Below, piece by piece: positions 27,279 through 36,569 of a DNA stretch of 64,000 nucleotides (position 1 is the first letter of the stretch; each line of letters begins with the position of its first letter). The notes under the pieces are model-generated. The model saw only the letters and a list, made by a program, of their open reading frames with translations. It searched no databases and was not told where the DNA came from. The stretch lies in assembly GCF_900109495.1 (NCBI RefSeq), contig NZ_FOAA01000019.1, positions 1 through 64,000 on the forward strand, in the 5' to 3' direction. This stretch comes from Ectothiorhodospira marina. GTDB taxonomy: Bacteria > Pseudomonadota > Gammaproteobacteria > Ectothiorhodospirales > Ectothiorhodospiraceae. The position numbers were made by a program, and so were the translations under genes.

Positions 27279-28022
27279 ATGAATGCCAGCAAAATATTGA
27301 ACCAGCTGCTGCAGCAGGCTGGTGGTCAATCAATGGGCTCTCAACGGGGCGGTGGAGGGGCAGACATCAACGGGTTGCTGGGAGGGTTTTCCCGTCAGTT
27401 GGGTGGCGGCGGGGGTACTGGGTCCGCCCAGCAGGGGGGCGGTTTGGGCCTGGATATGAAGAGCCTGCTGGGCGGCGGTGCCCTGGGATTGCTGGTGGGT
27501 TCCAAACGTGGTCGCAAGCTGGGTGGGAAGGCACTGAAATACGGCGCACTTGTTGGCGTTGGGGCGCTGGCCTTGAAGGCCTGGCAGAACGCACAAGGGG
27601 CTAACAACGCCGCGCCGGCGGACGGCCAGCCGATGGAGCGCCTGGCTGATCAGCCTCGTGAGCGTCGAAGTCTTGAACTCCTGCAGGCCATGATCATGGC
27701 GGCCCGTGCCGATGGTCACATTGATGATCAGGAGCGCGCACTGATCACTGAACAGATCGATGCGCTGGGGGCAGATCAGGAATTGCATGCCTGGACTGAG
27801 CGTCAGCTTCGTGAGCCACTGGATGCCCAGGCCCTGGCGGCCCAGGTGGATTCACCTCAGGCAGCGCGCGAGGTGTATCTGGTCAGCGTCGCGGTGGTGA
27901 ATGAGCAAAACCCCATGGAGCGCGCCTGGCTCGATCAACTGGCCCGGGCGCTTGCATTGCCCAAAGAGGTTGTGGATGAGTTGGAACGTCTTGGTCGTGA
28001 TGAAGCGACAGGAGTACCATAG
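27279..28022 (+). CDS. TerB-like/DUF533 (YebE-type) protein
   Basis: The 247-residue protein starts MNASKILNQLLQQAG, with GAGGAGAAGG just upstream. A low-complexity Gly/Gln-rich N-terminal third is followed by a hydrophobic Gly-rich segment (YGALVGVGALALKAW) and a C-terminal TerB-like helical domain (about 125-240, AARADGHIDDQERALITEQI), as in E. coli YebE. The acidic helical domain is thought to bind metal or act in envelope stress, but the function of this family is not settled. It heads a short run of same-strand genes. Confidence 0.82.
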   Translation: MNASKILNQLLQQAGGQSMGSQRGGGGADINGLLGGFSRQLGGGGGTGSAQQGGGLGLDMKSLLGGGALGLLVGSKRGRKLGGKALKYGALVGVGALALKAWQNAQGANNAAPADGQPMERLADQPRERRSLELLQAMIMAARADGHIDDQERALITEQIDALGADQELHAWTERQLREPLDAQALAAQVDSPQAAREVYLVSVAVVNEQNPMERAWLDQLARALALPKEVVDELERLGRDEATGVP

Positions 28023-28048
28023 CGGCGTTTAATCGTTTCGAGCCAGCC

Positions 28049-28462
28049 ATGAAGAAAAAAATTCTCGTTGTCCTGATCATTGTTGTGATTGCTGTTGTGT
28101 CTTTCACCTGGTTTCGGTGGGGGCCGAACTCGTGGGAGGTGCAGATTACCGGCACTACTGGCGATGGAAGGGACATCCAGTATCGTATTGAGTCGGTCTA
28201 TGCTGGCACCTCCAAGACACTGATCTTCCGCAATGAGGATGCTGGATTCCTTCCGCCGTATTTCAAATTCGACTCGGCGGACCTGCAGTCTGTTGCACGT
28301 CGGGTGAAGGAGCAGTGCCCGGAAGTCCCCGTGGTGGTCAACGGTTACGGCTGGCGTATTTCGTTTATGAGCATGTTCCCCAATGCCACCTCCATTGAGG
28401 CGCCGGATCGTTGTCTACAGGCAGTATCGCGCTCCCCGGATTCGGAACCTGATAACCCATAG
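28049..28462 (+). CDS. DUF1523-like membrane-anchored protein
   Basis: The 137-residue protein has an N-terminal signal anchor ([19 protein letters not shown]) and a periplasmic domain. The pieces [10 protein letters not shown] and [20 protein letters not shown] recall the DUF1523 family, in which a YGWR(I/F).(F/S)(L/F)S(I/M)FPN core is conserved. The function is unknown. It is transcribed with the preceding gene (26-bp gap) and the BMC gene downstream (5-bp gap). Confidence 0.65.
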   Translation: MKKKILVVLIIVVIAVVSFTWFRWGPNSWEVQITGTTGDGRDIQYRIESVYAGTSKTLIFRNEDAGFLPPYFKFDSADLQSVARRVKEQCPEVPVVVNGYGWRISFMSMFPNATSIEAPDRCLQAVSRSPDSEPDNP

Positions 28463-28467
28463 GCTGG

Positions 28468-29091
28468 ATGCACCGCATGATCAAGCTTCGAACCTACGTC
28501 TTCATGGACTCGCTCCAGCCGCAGTTGGCCGAATACATGGCCACCGTCTCCCAGGGGTTTTTGCCGGTGCCTGGGGATGCCTGCCTGTGGATCGAGGTAT
28601 CGCCGGGGATGGCCGTACATCGGCTCACCGATATGGCATTGAAGGCGACGCGGGTGCGACTGGCCCAGCAGGTGGTGGAGCGGGCCTATGGCTCCATGGT
28701 GATCCATCAGCGAGATCAGAGCGACGTGCGCGAGGCCGGACGCATGCTGCTCTCCCGATTGGGGGCTCGCCAGGAGGATCGAGAGACCTGTCGGGTGGCT
28801 TGGCAGGAGGTGATTCGCGGGATCACGCCGGACCATAGCGTGCTCATCAACCGCCAGAATCGTCGTGGCTCCATGATCTTGCCGGGGCAAAGCATGTTCA
28901 TCCTGGAGACCGAGCCGGCGGGTTACGTGGTGTATGCCGCCAACCAGGCGGAGAAGGCTGCCAGCATTCAGCTGATCGATGTGCGGGCGGTGGGTGCCTT
29001 CGGTCGGCTCACGTTTTCGGGCAGCGAGGCGGATGTGGACGAGGCCGCGCAGGCGGCCCTGGCGGCCATCGAAAGCCCCGCCGGGATCTGA
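28468..29091 (+). CDS. tandem-BMC-domain protein, orphan
   Basis: The 207-residue protein holds two related blocks. Block 1 (about 5-100) contains [19 protein letters not shown]. Block 2 (about 125-205) contains [20 protein letters not shown] and [15 protein letters not shown], the beta-alpha pattern of bacterial microcompartment (BMC) shell domains, with AL.AA near the end of each. Tandem-BMC proteins form trimeric pseudohexagonal tiles in carboxysomes and metabolosomes. No other shell or enzyme gene of a compartment lies in this window, so the role here is unclear: a displaced shell part or a repurposed fold. Second-start alternative: MIKLRTYVF at 28477. Confidence 0.7.
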   Translation: MHRMIKLRTYVFMDSLQPQLAEYMATVSQGFLPVPGDACLWIEVSPGMAVHRLTDMALKATRVRLAQQVVERAYGSMVIHQRDQSDVREAGRMLLSRLGARQEDRETCRVAWQEVIRGITPDHSVLINRQNRRGSMILPGQSMFILETEPAGYVVYAANQAEKAASIQLIDVRAVGAFGRLTFSGSEADVDEAAQAALAAIESPAGI

Positions 29092-29126
29092 ACCGAACGA
29101 CTCCAACTGAACAAGGGAGCCTGGCC

Positions 29127-29696
29127 ATGCATCGTCGGGAACTGCTGGGGCTTCTGTCCCGCCATCAAACGCGCTTCATCGAAGAGTCGGCTCATCTGGA
29201 TCGCGCTCGGGCCTTTGTTGACGCCCATGAGGATTGTTTCCACTGCGACCTCTGGCCGGGGCATGTCACCGGCTCGGCCTGGGTGGTCAGCTCCGACCGA
29301 CACCAGGTTTTGTTGATGCATCATCGCAAGCACGACCAGTGGTTCCAGCCCGGGGGGCATGCTGATGGCGATGCCGACATCCTGAGGGTGGCCCTTCGCG
29401 AAACTGCCGAGGAGACCGGCGTGGAGCCGAGCCATATTCGCCTGGTGAGTGAGGCAATCTTCGATCTCGACATCCATGTGATCCCGGCCAGTCCCCGCGG
29501 CCCGCGGCATGAACATTTCGACGTGCGTTTTCTGGTGGAGATGGATGATGACATGCCCATCCCCGGCAATGATGAGTCTCACCAGGTTATCTGGGTGCCA
29601 TTGATGCATGTTTCCCGCTACAACAACAATCGATCCACCTATCGCATGGTGGAAAAGACACGCCGCCTGCGCAGCGTGCTCGAGGCCTGCGCCTGA
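29127..29696 (+). CDS. Nudix hydrolase
   Basis: The 189-residue protein has the Nudix box GGHADGDADILRVALRETAE followed by ETGVE (about 76-101), with the metal-binding REXXEE arrangement intact. Family members hydrolyse nucleoside diphosphates linked to another group. Substrate is not evident; the N-terminal segment with HCDLWPGHVTGSAWVVS is typical of a common proteobacterial Nudix group of unknown specificity. It follows the BMC gene by 35 bp with AAGGGAG ahead of the start. Confidence 0.88.
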   Translation: MHRRELLGLLSRHQTRFIEESAHLDRARAFVDAHEDCFHCDLWPGHVTGSAWVVSSDRHQVLLMHHRKHDQWFQPGGHADGDADILRVALRETAEETGVEPSHIRLVSEAIFDLDIHVIPASPRGPRHEHFDVRFLVEMDDDMPIPGNDESHQVIWVPLMHVSRYNNNRSTYRMVEKTRRLRSVLEACA

Positions 29697-29701
29697 GCCG
29701 G

Positions 29702-30220
29702 CTAAAACGGTAGGCGCAGGGCTGCGAGACGCCACCAGAAAAGATTGTCACGGTACAGCACCATGTCCACGGTTTCGCCATCTTCCTCGGCAATACTGAT
29801 CACAAAGCGGTCGAATGCCTCGTAGCCCATGGAGATCTGCACATCGTCCCGCGGCTCAAGTTCCATACCCTTCGTGCCGTCTGCCACGGGCATGTAGCCG
29901 CGCAGGATGGCGCCCACTGCCGCGGGGGAGACCACAGCATCCACCAACGGCCTGAGCAGGGCGTCTGCCACGGCCAGGCCCATGGCAGCGAAGGGGCTGT
30001 CGCGCATGGCCTGGTTGAGTTCACCGGACAATGAGTCGCGGAGGGCCTCGTGCACATCCTCACGTACCGCTGGGAAATCCACATAGCGGGACAGGCGATC
30101 GGTGTCTCGGGCTTCGGCCGCTTCCCGCATCTGATCCACGGCGTGATAAGGAGAGTAGAACACGCCGATGACCATGGCCAGCAGGCCCAGGACGGTCAGG
30201 GGTTTGATGAGCATCTTCAT
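29702..30220 (-). CDS. DUF2939-like membrane-anchored protein
   Basis: Chosen start ATG 30220 gives MKMLIKPLTVLGLLAMVIGV, a clean N-terminal anchor; the longer in-frame ORF to 30301 adds an unlikely leader. The 172-residue product continues with YSPYHAVDQMREAAEARDTD and a VDFPAVREDVHEAL segment, the pattern of the DUF2939 family, whose function is unknown. It is likely periplasmic. It converges on the Nudix gene, with only 5 bp between stops. Confidence 0.75.
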   Translation of the reverse strand: MKMLIKPLTVLGLLAMVIGVFYSPYHAVDQMREAAEARDTDRLSRYVDFPAVREDVHEALRDSLSGELNQAMRDSPFAAMGLAVADALLRPLVDAVVSPAAVGAILRGYMPVADGTKGMELEPRDDVQISMGYEAFDRFVISIAEEDGETVDMVLYRDNLFWWRLAALRLPF

Positions 30221-30360
30221 GGCGGTGAGGGTCCGAGAGGTTGCAGCGGTGATACTGGGCGCCCGGATTGCCGCGGGCAGGAGCGTGACGCTCAGTCTCA
30301 TTCAAAGGGCGGTATTCTCCGGATCGAGACGAGAGTGTCAAAGCCTGTTTGAGCCAGTGC

Positions 30361-30924
30361 TCAATAGATGGCGCCGCCGGATTCCACGTAGGCCTGCAGG
30401 ATCTGGGTGGCCTCGGGCCGTAATACATCCCGTTGCACCTGGATGCCGCGCTGGGTGAGTGTTTCGGTCCAGTGGTCGGGTTTGGCCCCTTCGTCAAAGC
30501 CGATCTCGCGCACATCCTCATCCCGGGCGCCGCAGATCACCCGGGAGACCCCGGACCAGGGGATGGCCCCCAGGCACATGGCGCAGGGCTCGGCGGAGGT
30601 GACCAGGGTGTGATGCAGTCGGCCGCCATCACTTAGATCGTGGTTGCCGAGGCGTTTTTGTGCCAGGGCCATGGCCACCATCTCTGCATGCAGGATGGAG
30701 CAATGGGCGCTGGTCACGAGGTTCAGGCCCGGCGCCACCAAGTGCCCCTCGGCATCGAACACTGCGGCGCCGAAAGGCCCGCCGCTGCCTTGAGTGACGT
30801 TCTCTCTGGCCAGCGAGATCACGAAGCGCATCTGATCCTCCTCGTGATGCAGCGGCATCCAGTCTCCGCTCAGCTTCTCCAGCAGCCACTCGGGCAACCG
30901 TATCTTCAGCTCTGGCATGTCCAT
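30361..30924 (-). CDS. nucleoside/guanine deaminase-like zinc enzyme
   Basis: The product is a cytidine-deaminase-fold enzyme: the zinc and proton-shuttle motif HAE (in ILHAEMVAMAL) and PCAMC (in SAEPCAMCLGAIPWSG) are both intact. The N-terminal GPFGAAVFDAEGHLV is typical of the guanine deaminase/TadA-like branch. It is about 188 residues from the ATG at 30924 (MDMPELKIRLPEWL); an in-frame start at 30978 is also open. It probably deaminates a purine or nucleoside in salvage; exact substrate uncertain. Confidence 0.85.
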   Translation of the reverse strand: MDMPELKIRLPEWLLEKLSGDWMPLHHEEDQMRFVISLARENVTQGSGGPFGAAVFDAEGHLVAPGLNLVTSAHCSILHAEMVAMALAQKRLGNHDLSDGGRLHHTLVTSAEPCAMCLGAIPWSGVSRVICGARDEDVREIGFDEGAKPDHWTETLTQRGIQVQRDVLRPEATQILQAYVESGGAIY

Positions 30925-31031
30925 GATGATCTCAAGACCCGTGTCAGTGCATCTGGGTGGACATGATGCCGCATTCACGCTTTGGGGAACACTGGCCAGT
31001 TGGGTTGTGTGTCAATTGCTCGCACATGGTT

Positions 31032-31982
31032 TCATGTGCCCGGTCTTTCCGTGCCCTGATTTTTCGGAATGCGACGCGGCTTGATCAGGTTGTCCCACCA
31101 GGGCCGAAGCACCTTGACCCCAGGGCCGGTCCTTTCCCAACGCCCATTGGGATGACGAATCCAGTTGGGTTGGTTGGGAAGTTTTTCTAGGTCGAGGCGG
31201 TACCAGAACCAGCCGAGATGCCGTCGCATCGCGTCACGGTCCCCGTCATATTCCTCGTTGCAAATCGCCTGTTCTGTTTGCTGGATCTCTCGGAGAATGC
31301 CTTTGTCAGGTGGCTGGGTCATAAAAGCTACAATGTAGCGGTAGATGGCTTCCGCTTCTGCGGAGTTGTAATGTCTTACATGGAGTCCTTGTAGAAATAT
31401 TAAGCGGCCAATTCCATACGGTCCTGGAACCTCGCCCTTTTTTCCATCTAGCGGCGGTGGTACAAGTGTGATATTGGTGTTTGAGTAGGTGTTTAGCCTG
31501 GTTAAGTAATTTTCATCAAAAATAAAGAAGGAAGTGTCTTTCCATCTTATGGAGTCGTGTCTGGAGGTGAATTTTTTCGGGATGTACGTCAATTGGTTAG
31601 ATCGGCCAAAAACTATGAAGCGGTTTGCGGGAATTCTTAGAGATATCCACGATAATGCTACCCCAAGAGGCAAGATTCCCAGTGAGGCTGCGGCTATGCT
31701 TAACTTTTGATCAATGATCGAAGTAAGTGTTACTGAGATGGCGGTTATGACGATTCCCACTCCAATAGTGAAAAAAGTGATGGTTCCTGTGAAGTGTCCA
31801 TAGATCAAAAGGTCTCCTTCTTCCCAGCTTGGGCTAGGCCAATGGGTGGCTATGTCATTGTCTTGGGTTTTGATATTACTGGAGAGAATGGCCTCGTCAT
31901 GTTCGCTTGAGAATCCTACATTATTTCTATTGTTGGCTAGTTCTAGCCATGGTGATGAGCCTTTAGCTCTGATAATTGCCAT
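31032..31982 (-). CDS. membrane protein, DUF6708-like, downstream of the PAAR-like effector
   Basis: The 316-residue protein has a polar N-terminus, two adjacent hydrophobic helices at about 60-120 (TGTITFFTIGVGIVITAISV and LGILPLGVALSWISL), then a basic soluble domain with several Trp-rich stretches (LGWFWYRLDLEKLP, KVLRPWWDNLIKPRR). I think it matches DUF6708, a family seen beside type VI effectors, but not with certainty. It is AT-rich like the tail of the preceding gene and lies 45 bp downstream on the same strand. An immunity or accessory protein for that effector is the natural inference. Confidence 0.6.
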   Translation of the reverse strand: MAIIRAKGSSPWLELANNRNNVGFSSEHDEAILSSNIKTQDNDIATHWPSPSWEEGDLLIYGHFTGTITFFTIGVGIVITAISVTLTSIIDQKLSIAAASLGILPLGVALSWISLRIPANRFIVFGRSNQLTYIPKKFTSRHDSIRWKDTSFFIFDENYLTRLNTYSNTNITLVPPPLDGKKGEVPGPYGIGRLIFLQGLHVRHYNSAEAEAIYRYIVAFMTQPPDKGILREIQQTEQAICNEEYDGDRDAMRRHLGWFWYRLDLEKLPNQPNWIRHPNGRWERTGPGVKVLRPWWDNLIKPRRIPKNQGTERPGT

Positions 31983-32027
31983 TATTTATGCTCCCGGTTG
32001 GTGTGCTGGGTGCGATTATTGATAGTG

Positions 32028-35000
32028 TTATTTTGTTTGGGGTGCAGATATTTTAGGCATGCCTAGGCGTCTTAGCCTATTTGCCTCGTGTGTTGACATT
32101 GTGCTGGATTCTGTGTCATTGCCGGGCCATTTCAGTGTTCGAGTGATTTGTAGTTCTTCGTTTGCTGGGGTGGTGTTTATTTTAAACGTGAAGCTGGCGC
32201 CATAAATTAGGTTATATGTTTCTGTTTCTATGTGTGCGCGGAGTTCTTGTAGGTGACCCTGAGTGAATTTTTCTTGAATTAGCATATCTGCGATTGGGTG
32301 TATTAATTTTGGTTCATTAAGTTCAATCTTTCCTTCTAATGTTGAATAGGTTGGGGCAATTAGTCCTGGCTCAATCATGATTTCAATTATTGCTGTAGTT
32401 TTCGAATTATGTGCTGTCTTTTTTTGTGTTGTGATATTCCACTGGGGTCTTTCGTGAAAGGGGATGTCTACTCGATATATTGTTACACAAATCTTGGGTT
32501 CAGAGATGGTGCGTAGAATCTTAGTAGCATCTTCGCGTGCGCGCGCCTGAGTGGTTGTGGGAGATGGTTCTTGGCTGTGCTTGATGCCGAAAATGCTTTG
32601 TTTAATTTGTTTTTCTAGTTTGGTTGTTTTTGAGTTTGAGGTGAGTGCTATGCCCGCAGTGCTTAATATTAGGCTGCCAAGTAGAATTGCTTTAGGGGTA
32701 ACGAAACTAATTAATCCGAGCAGTCCGCCTGCTAGGATTAACGTACCCCCGCTCGCTCTTTGGTAGTTGTTGTTAGTTATGCCTGAATAGATGTAGGCTG
32801 CTCCAAGATAAATATCAGCGCTCAAGGCAATGTGTGTTGTGGCTTTGGCAAGAAACTGTAATAGGTGCCTTTGGGGGCTATGGATATGAGAGGTGGCTAA
32901 TTCTCCGGCAGGTTTTGCATGGCCGAAGTGGTTGAAGCGGTTGTGAGCGTAGATTAGGTTTACACTTGTTACGTTACTAAATGATCTATGAGCTGAAGTG
33001 ATGGAGGGTTTGTGCTGTACCCAATGCTGGAATTCATTTAAGAAAAAAGCCACTAAGTTTGCGCTTGCAGAAATTACTGAGGCAGCTTTTTCATTCTTAA
33101 ATGCTTCTTCTGTTTTCTGCAATGCTAGCAGCAGGTTGATGGTCATTATAGTGCCTAATGTTGCACCTAGAGCAGTTTTGTAGGTGAGGTCATTCCGGAT
33201 TGTTTGGCTTAATTCCCCTAGAGTCTTTGTGCTCTTTGGCATTAGCGCGGGCACCATGCTTCGCTCAGTTTTTTGGCTGGCTGTAAGCTTGGAAGGATAA
33301 AATTTATAAGGATCGTGTCGTTGGGTTGATCGGGCGAAACTGATGTATGCGGAGAGGGTGGAGTGATTGACTTGGAGTTCGATGTCTGCAATACGCTTTG
33401 TTAGCTCCGCGATCTTTAGTAGGGTCGCCGAGTTGAAATGAGTTTTACCGGTCATGGCCGCCTCCGCCAAAGCATCAATCAACCGATTCAGGGCATCCGG
33501 TGCAAAGGTTGCCAACTGCAATCGATCGATCTCCAGCAAGGGCTTCATTCGGGGTTCGGTGGTTTCCAGCCATTGGTTGCCGGTGGACCAGTCGATGAGG
33601 GATTGGCGGGTTTCGGGGTCTTCCTGGCCCAGGACGGGGAGGGTGTTGGCCTGGGGGTCGAGAAAACATCTCAGATAGGGCAGGGATGTGTCGCTGTCCA
33701 GATCACGGATGCAGTGGATCCATTGCAGGAGTCCGAAGGCACGGTCGTGTGTGCAGGGGCTCCTGGTGTAGTCCTCAAGGGCTTTGGCGTAATGGGGTGA
33801 CTGGAGTAAGGACAGCAGATCCTCATTCAAGGCCTGGAAGCGCCGGGCGGCATCCTTTGCCCGTTGATCCCAGGCATGGAGGGTGCGATTCATGCGGGGT
33901 ACGTCCACCTGACGCTGCAGATCGGGCTGAACCTGAATGAGGCGCTGGATCAGGGTGCCCAGGGCGCGTTCGCCGTCAATGGCGGATTGTTCCGCCTCGG
34001 CCAGATCCTCCAGGCAGGCATCCATGGACTGGCGTAGATCCCGGGCTTGTTGAAGTGGATCCGGCAGCAGGGCGGTGATCAGGCCGTTGACCTCCCGTAG
34101 TGCCACGGCCTCGCTCGACTCAGGCTGGAAAGCCAAAAGGGGGCGGGGGCTGCCCCCGGGCTGACCGCCGCGACCGAGCCGGCCCCTGCGTACCGCTTCG
34201 CGTCCGAGGTTCAGCGCAAGGCATCGTGGGTGTGACGCGGCGTTGGTCGTCGCCTGGTGTGTTGCCTCGGCCTCGCTGGAGGGGGCGATTGTCCTGGGAT
34301 CATCCGGCGCCAGCCCTCCAAAGGATTCGATGCGGGCCCAGTTCCATTGCGGCTCACTCAGTGCCAGTTGGTAATCGAACACCTGTCCATCCATGCGATG
34401 CGGGAACAGTAAGCGGGCGCCCACAGGGCATTGCGCCGGGCGCTCATCCTTTCCCTGCCAGACTTCAAGATTCACCTCCAGCCAGGTTCCCTCCGGGCCG
34501 GCTTCCAGTTCGCGCCACAAATGCCCATTACGAAAGATATACACTCGGCAACCCGGTCGGATGGCGCCATGCTCGATACCCTGGATATCCAGGGGCCGGT
34601 GCAAGGCGACGGCCACCAGTTGATGTACATGACGCCCTGACTCCAGGGTGGGGTCCTTGTCTGGATCCCATTTTTGAACCGTGATGTCCTGGGCCAGAGG
34701 CACGCGGTACACACCATGATGCAAATCATGCAGTGGCAGCACGAGGTCCACTGCCTGTCCGGGCAAGCCGGTGAACAGCAGGGTGTGAGCATTGCGGTGA
34801 TTGTCCACGGGGTGCGGATAGGCGCTGACCGGCTGATCCAGGTCGCCCCGGGGCAGGGCAGTCACCTCCAGCCCGCGCCCAAGGGCTCGGTCCAGGTCCA
34901 CATCAAGCCGCAGTGCGTGGGTTTGTTCCAGGAGGGGCGGGTCGTCGAAGAAGGCCGGACCCAGCTCGGGTGCTTGTTGGCAGCCGGGCTGCATGAGGGG

Positions 35001-35870
35001 GGCAGGTGGGGTGTTGCGGCAGTTGGATACCATGGGGTCAAACTGCCGCACGGCTGGCAGGCCTTCGAAGAACACGTTACTGGAGCCGCCCACGAACTCT
35101 GCATAACCGCGCCGGGTGCGAGAGCGTACACCGCCACAGTTGCCCGCCTCGTCGCCCCGGCTGCGGGCGAATCGAGACTGGCGATGACAGACCGGGTGGC
35201 CATTGACGAACACACTGCCGGCGGTGCCTGTGGCGTCCCGGCTGTTGGCCACGTTGGTGTACGGGATCGGCTTGCAACTCTTGCCGATCCGGGTCAGGCA
35301 CACATCAATGCTGGTGAGCAGGCCTTGGGAGCCAGCGTGCACCGCGCTGCGACCGTTGATGGCAATATTGCCGCCTGCAGCGGCCATTTCCCGGGTGGGT
35401 TTGTCTTCCTGAGTGGCCAGTGGCTGGCGATGGACGGAACCGGCCTCCATGCCCAGATGGCGCTCGATGGCCTGGGCTACCGCCTCCCGTTCGCCTGAAT
35501 TCAGGGCGTTGACCCTGCGCTCTGCCTCCAGGCCGGTGTCTGGGCAGTGTGCTGGGCGGTCAGGTTGGGAGGAGGGTAGTTGCCAGTCCGGGTCGATGTG
35601 CCGGTACAGGCTGGCGATGCTGTGGTGACGTATCTGGGCCTGCCCCAGCCAGTCCCTCAAGGCACGGCGACCGTGTTCCAGTGAAGGGAAGACCGGCACA
35701 CCATGGGCGACGCCAATGGCTTCGTGCGCCAGGGCCACCGTGCCCAAGCCCAGCAGACCCGGGTTGTGCGTTCGCCAGGAGACACTGCCGCCTCGAAGGA
35801 TGGTGACTGTGTCGGAGTCGTCAAAGAAGTGTACTTCCGTGTTGGAGGCGCCGCTGGCTGAGCGATACAT
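32028..35870 (-). CDS. PAAR-like (DUF4150) type VI secretion effector with membrane-spanning tail
   Basis: Start chosen at ATG 35870 (MYRSASGASNTEVHFFDD) because AGGGAAG sits about 8 bases upstream; a GTG at 35951 is in frame without a ribosome site. About 1280 residues: an N-terminal domain (1-95) with VSWRTHNPGLLGLG, then DUF4150 (about 168-293) with GDEAGNCGGV and FFEGLPAVRQFD, which caps the type VI spike. A long helical middle follows, with four or more hydrophobic helices at about 895-1090 and a polar C-terminus. From about residue 813 (base 33430) onward the DNA turns AT-rich. By plan it could be a VasX-like pore-forming toxin; that is inference. No other type VI gene is in the window. 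Confidence 0.75.
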   Translation of the reverse strand: MYRSASGASNTEVHFFDDSDTVTILRGGSVSWRTHNPGLLGLGTVALAHEAIGVAHGVPVFPSLEHGRRALRDWLGQAQIRHHSIASLYRHIDPDWQLPSSQPDRPAHCPDTGLEAERRVNALNSGEREAVAQAIERHLGMEAGSVHRQPLATQEDKPTREMAAAGGNIAINGRSAVHAGSQGLLTSIDVCLTRIGKSCKPIPYTNVANSRDATGTAGSVFVNGHPVCHRQSRFARSRGDEAGNCGGVRSRTRRGYAEFVGGSSNVFFEGLPAVRQFDPMVSNCRNTPPAPLMQPGCQQAPELGPAFFDDPPLLEQTHALRLDVDLDRALGRGLEVTALPRGDLDQPVSAYPHPVDNHRNAHTLLFTGLPGQAVDLVLPLHDLHHGVYRVPLAQDITVQKWDPDKDPTLESGRHVHQLVAVALHRPLDIQGIEHGAIRPGCRVYIFRNGHLWRELEAGPEGTWLEVNLEVWQGKDERPAQCPVGARLLFPHRMDGQVFDYQLALSEPQWNWARIESFGGLAPDDPRTIAPSSEAEATHQATTNAASHPRCLALNLGREAVRRGRLGRGGQPGGSPRPLLAFQPESSEAVALREVNGLITALLPDPLQQARDLRQSMDACLEDLAEAEQSAIDGERALGTLIQRLIQVQPDLQRQVDVPRMNRTLHAWDQRAKDAARRFQALNEDLLSLLQSPHYAKALEDYTRSPCTHDRAFGLLQWIHCIRDLDSDTSLPYLRCFLDPQANTLPVLGQEDPETRQSLIDWSTGNQWLETTEPRMKPLLEIDRLQLATFAPDALNRLIDALAEAAMTGKTHFNSATLLKIAELTKRIADIELQVNHSTLSAYISFARSTQRHDPYKFYPSKLTASQKTERSMVPALMPKSTKTLGELSQTIRNDLTYKTALGATLGTIMTINLLLALQKTEEAFKNEKAASVISASANLVAFFLNEFQHWVQHKPSITSAHRSFSNVTSVNLIYAHNRFNHFGHAKPAGELATSHIHSPQRHLLQFLAKATTHIALSADIYLGAAYIYSGITNNNYQRASGGTLILAGGLLGLISFVTPKAILLGSLILSTAGIALTSNSKTTKLEKQIKQSIFGIKHSQEPSPTTTQARAREDATKILRTISEPKICVTIYRVDIPFHERPQWNITTQKKTAHNSKTTAIIEIMIEPGLIAPTYSTLEGKIELNEPKLIHPIADMLIQEKFTQGHLQELRAHIETETYNLIYGASFTFKINTTPANEELQITRTLKWPGNDTESSTMSTHEANRLRRLGMPKISAPQTK

Positions 35871-36054
35871 GACATGGCTTCCCTGCGCATGGACATATTC
35901 AAGATCATCGCCCGGCCCCTCCCGGAGTTCAAGTCCGAAGGCTGGAACCACCTCACAAAAGGGCTATCCAATCCATACAGATGTATGTCGCTTTTGTTAG
36001 GCTGTCGGCCGGTCGGGCCTTGACGGCCCTTTCTGCCCCCAAGGAGTGTTCGTG

Positions 36055-36516
36055 ATGTCTTCCCTCAGACGCCTTGTCACCGCAATCTTTGCCGCTGTAT
36101 TTGTCGGTCTGGTCGGCTGTGCCACGGGGCCCACTCAGGAACAGACCGGTGCCGTGGTGGGCGGGGCCCTGGGCGGCGTATTGGGCAGTCAGATCGGCGG
36201 CGGCACCGGGCGTACGGCGGCCATCATTGCAGGGACGCTGGCCGGGGCGGCGATCGGTGGTTCCATCGGTCGTACCATGGATGAGGTGGATCGGGCACGG
36301 TTGTCCAGCACCCTGGAGCGTCAGCCGGATCATCGCACCACCGCCTGGCAGAACCCCAACACCGGCCACACCTACCGGGCCACCCCCACGGATACCTACC
36401 GATCCGGTGGGCGCGATTGCCGTGAATATACGGTCATAGGCCATATCGACGGCTCCCAGGAGCGCATCACCGGTACGGCCTGTCGGGATGCCCAGGGTCG
36501 CTGGATCAATCAGTAA
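36055..36516 (+). CDS. glycine-zipper surface lipoprotein
   Basis: ATG 36055 has AAGGAG 8 bases upstream. The 153-residue product has a lipoprotein signal ending in LVGC, then a double glycine zipper (TGAVVGGALGGVLGSQIGGG and IIAGTLAGAAIGGSIGR) that inserts in membranes, and a C-terminal soluble domain with TYRSGGRDCREYTV typical of the RT0821/Lpp0805 surface-protein family. It is probably an outer-membrane-anchored envelope protein. Divergent from the effector gene. Confidence 0.85.
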   Translation: MSSLRRLVTAIFAAVFVGLVGCATGPTQEQTGAVVGGALGGVLGSQIGGGTGRTAAIIAGTLAGAAIGGSIGRTMDEVDRARLSSTLERQPDHRTTAWQNPNTGHTYRATPTDTYRSGGRDCREYTVIGHIDGSQERITGTACRDAQGRWINQ

Positions 36517-36569
36517 CACTTCAACGCTGCCCACCCGTCGGCACAGCGCTTTTGCACCGAGGTTCCTGC

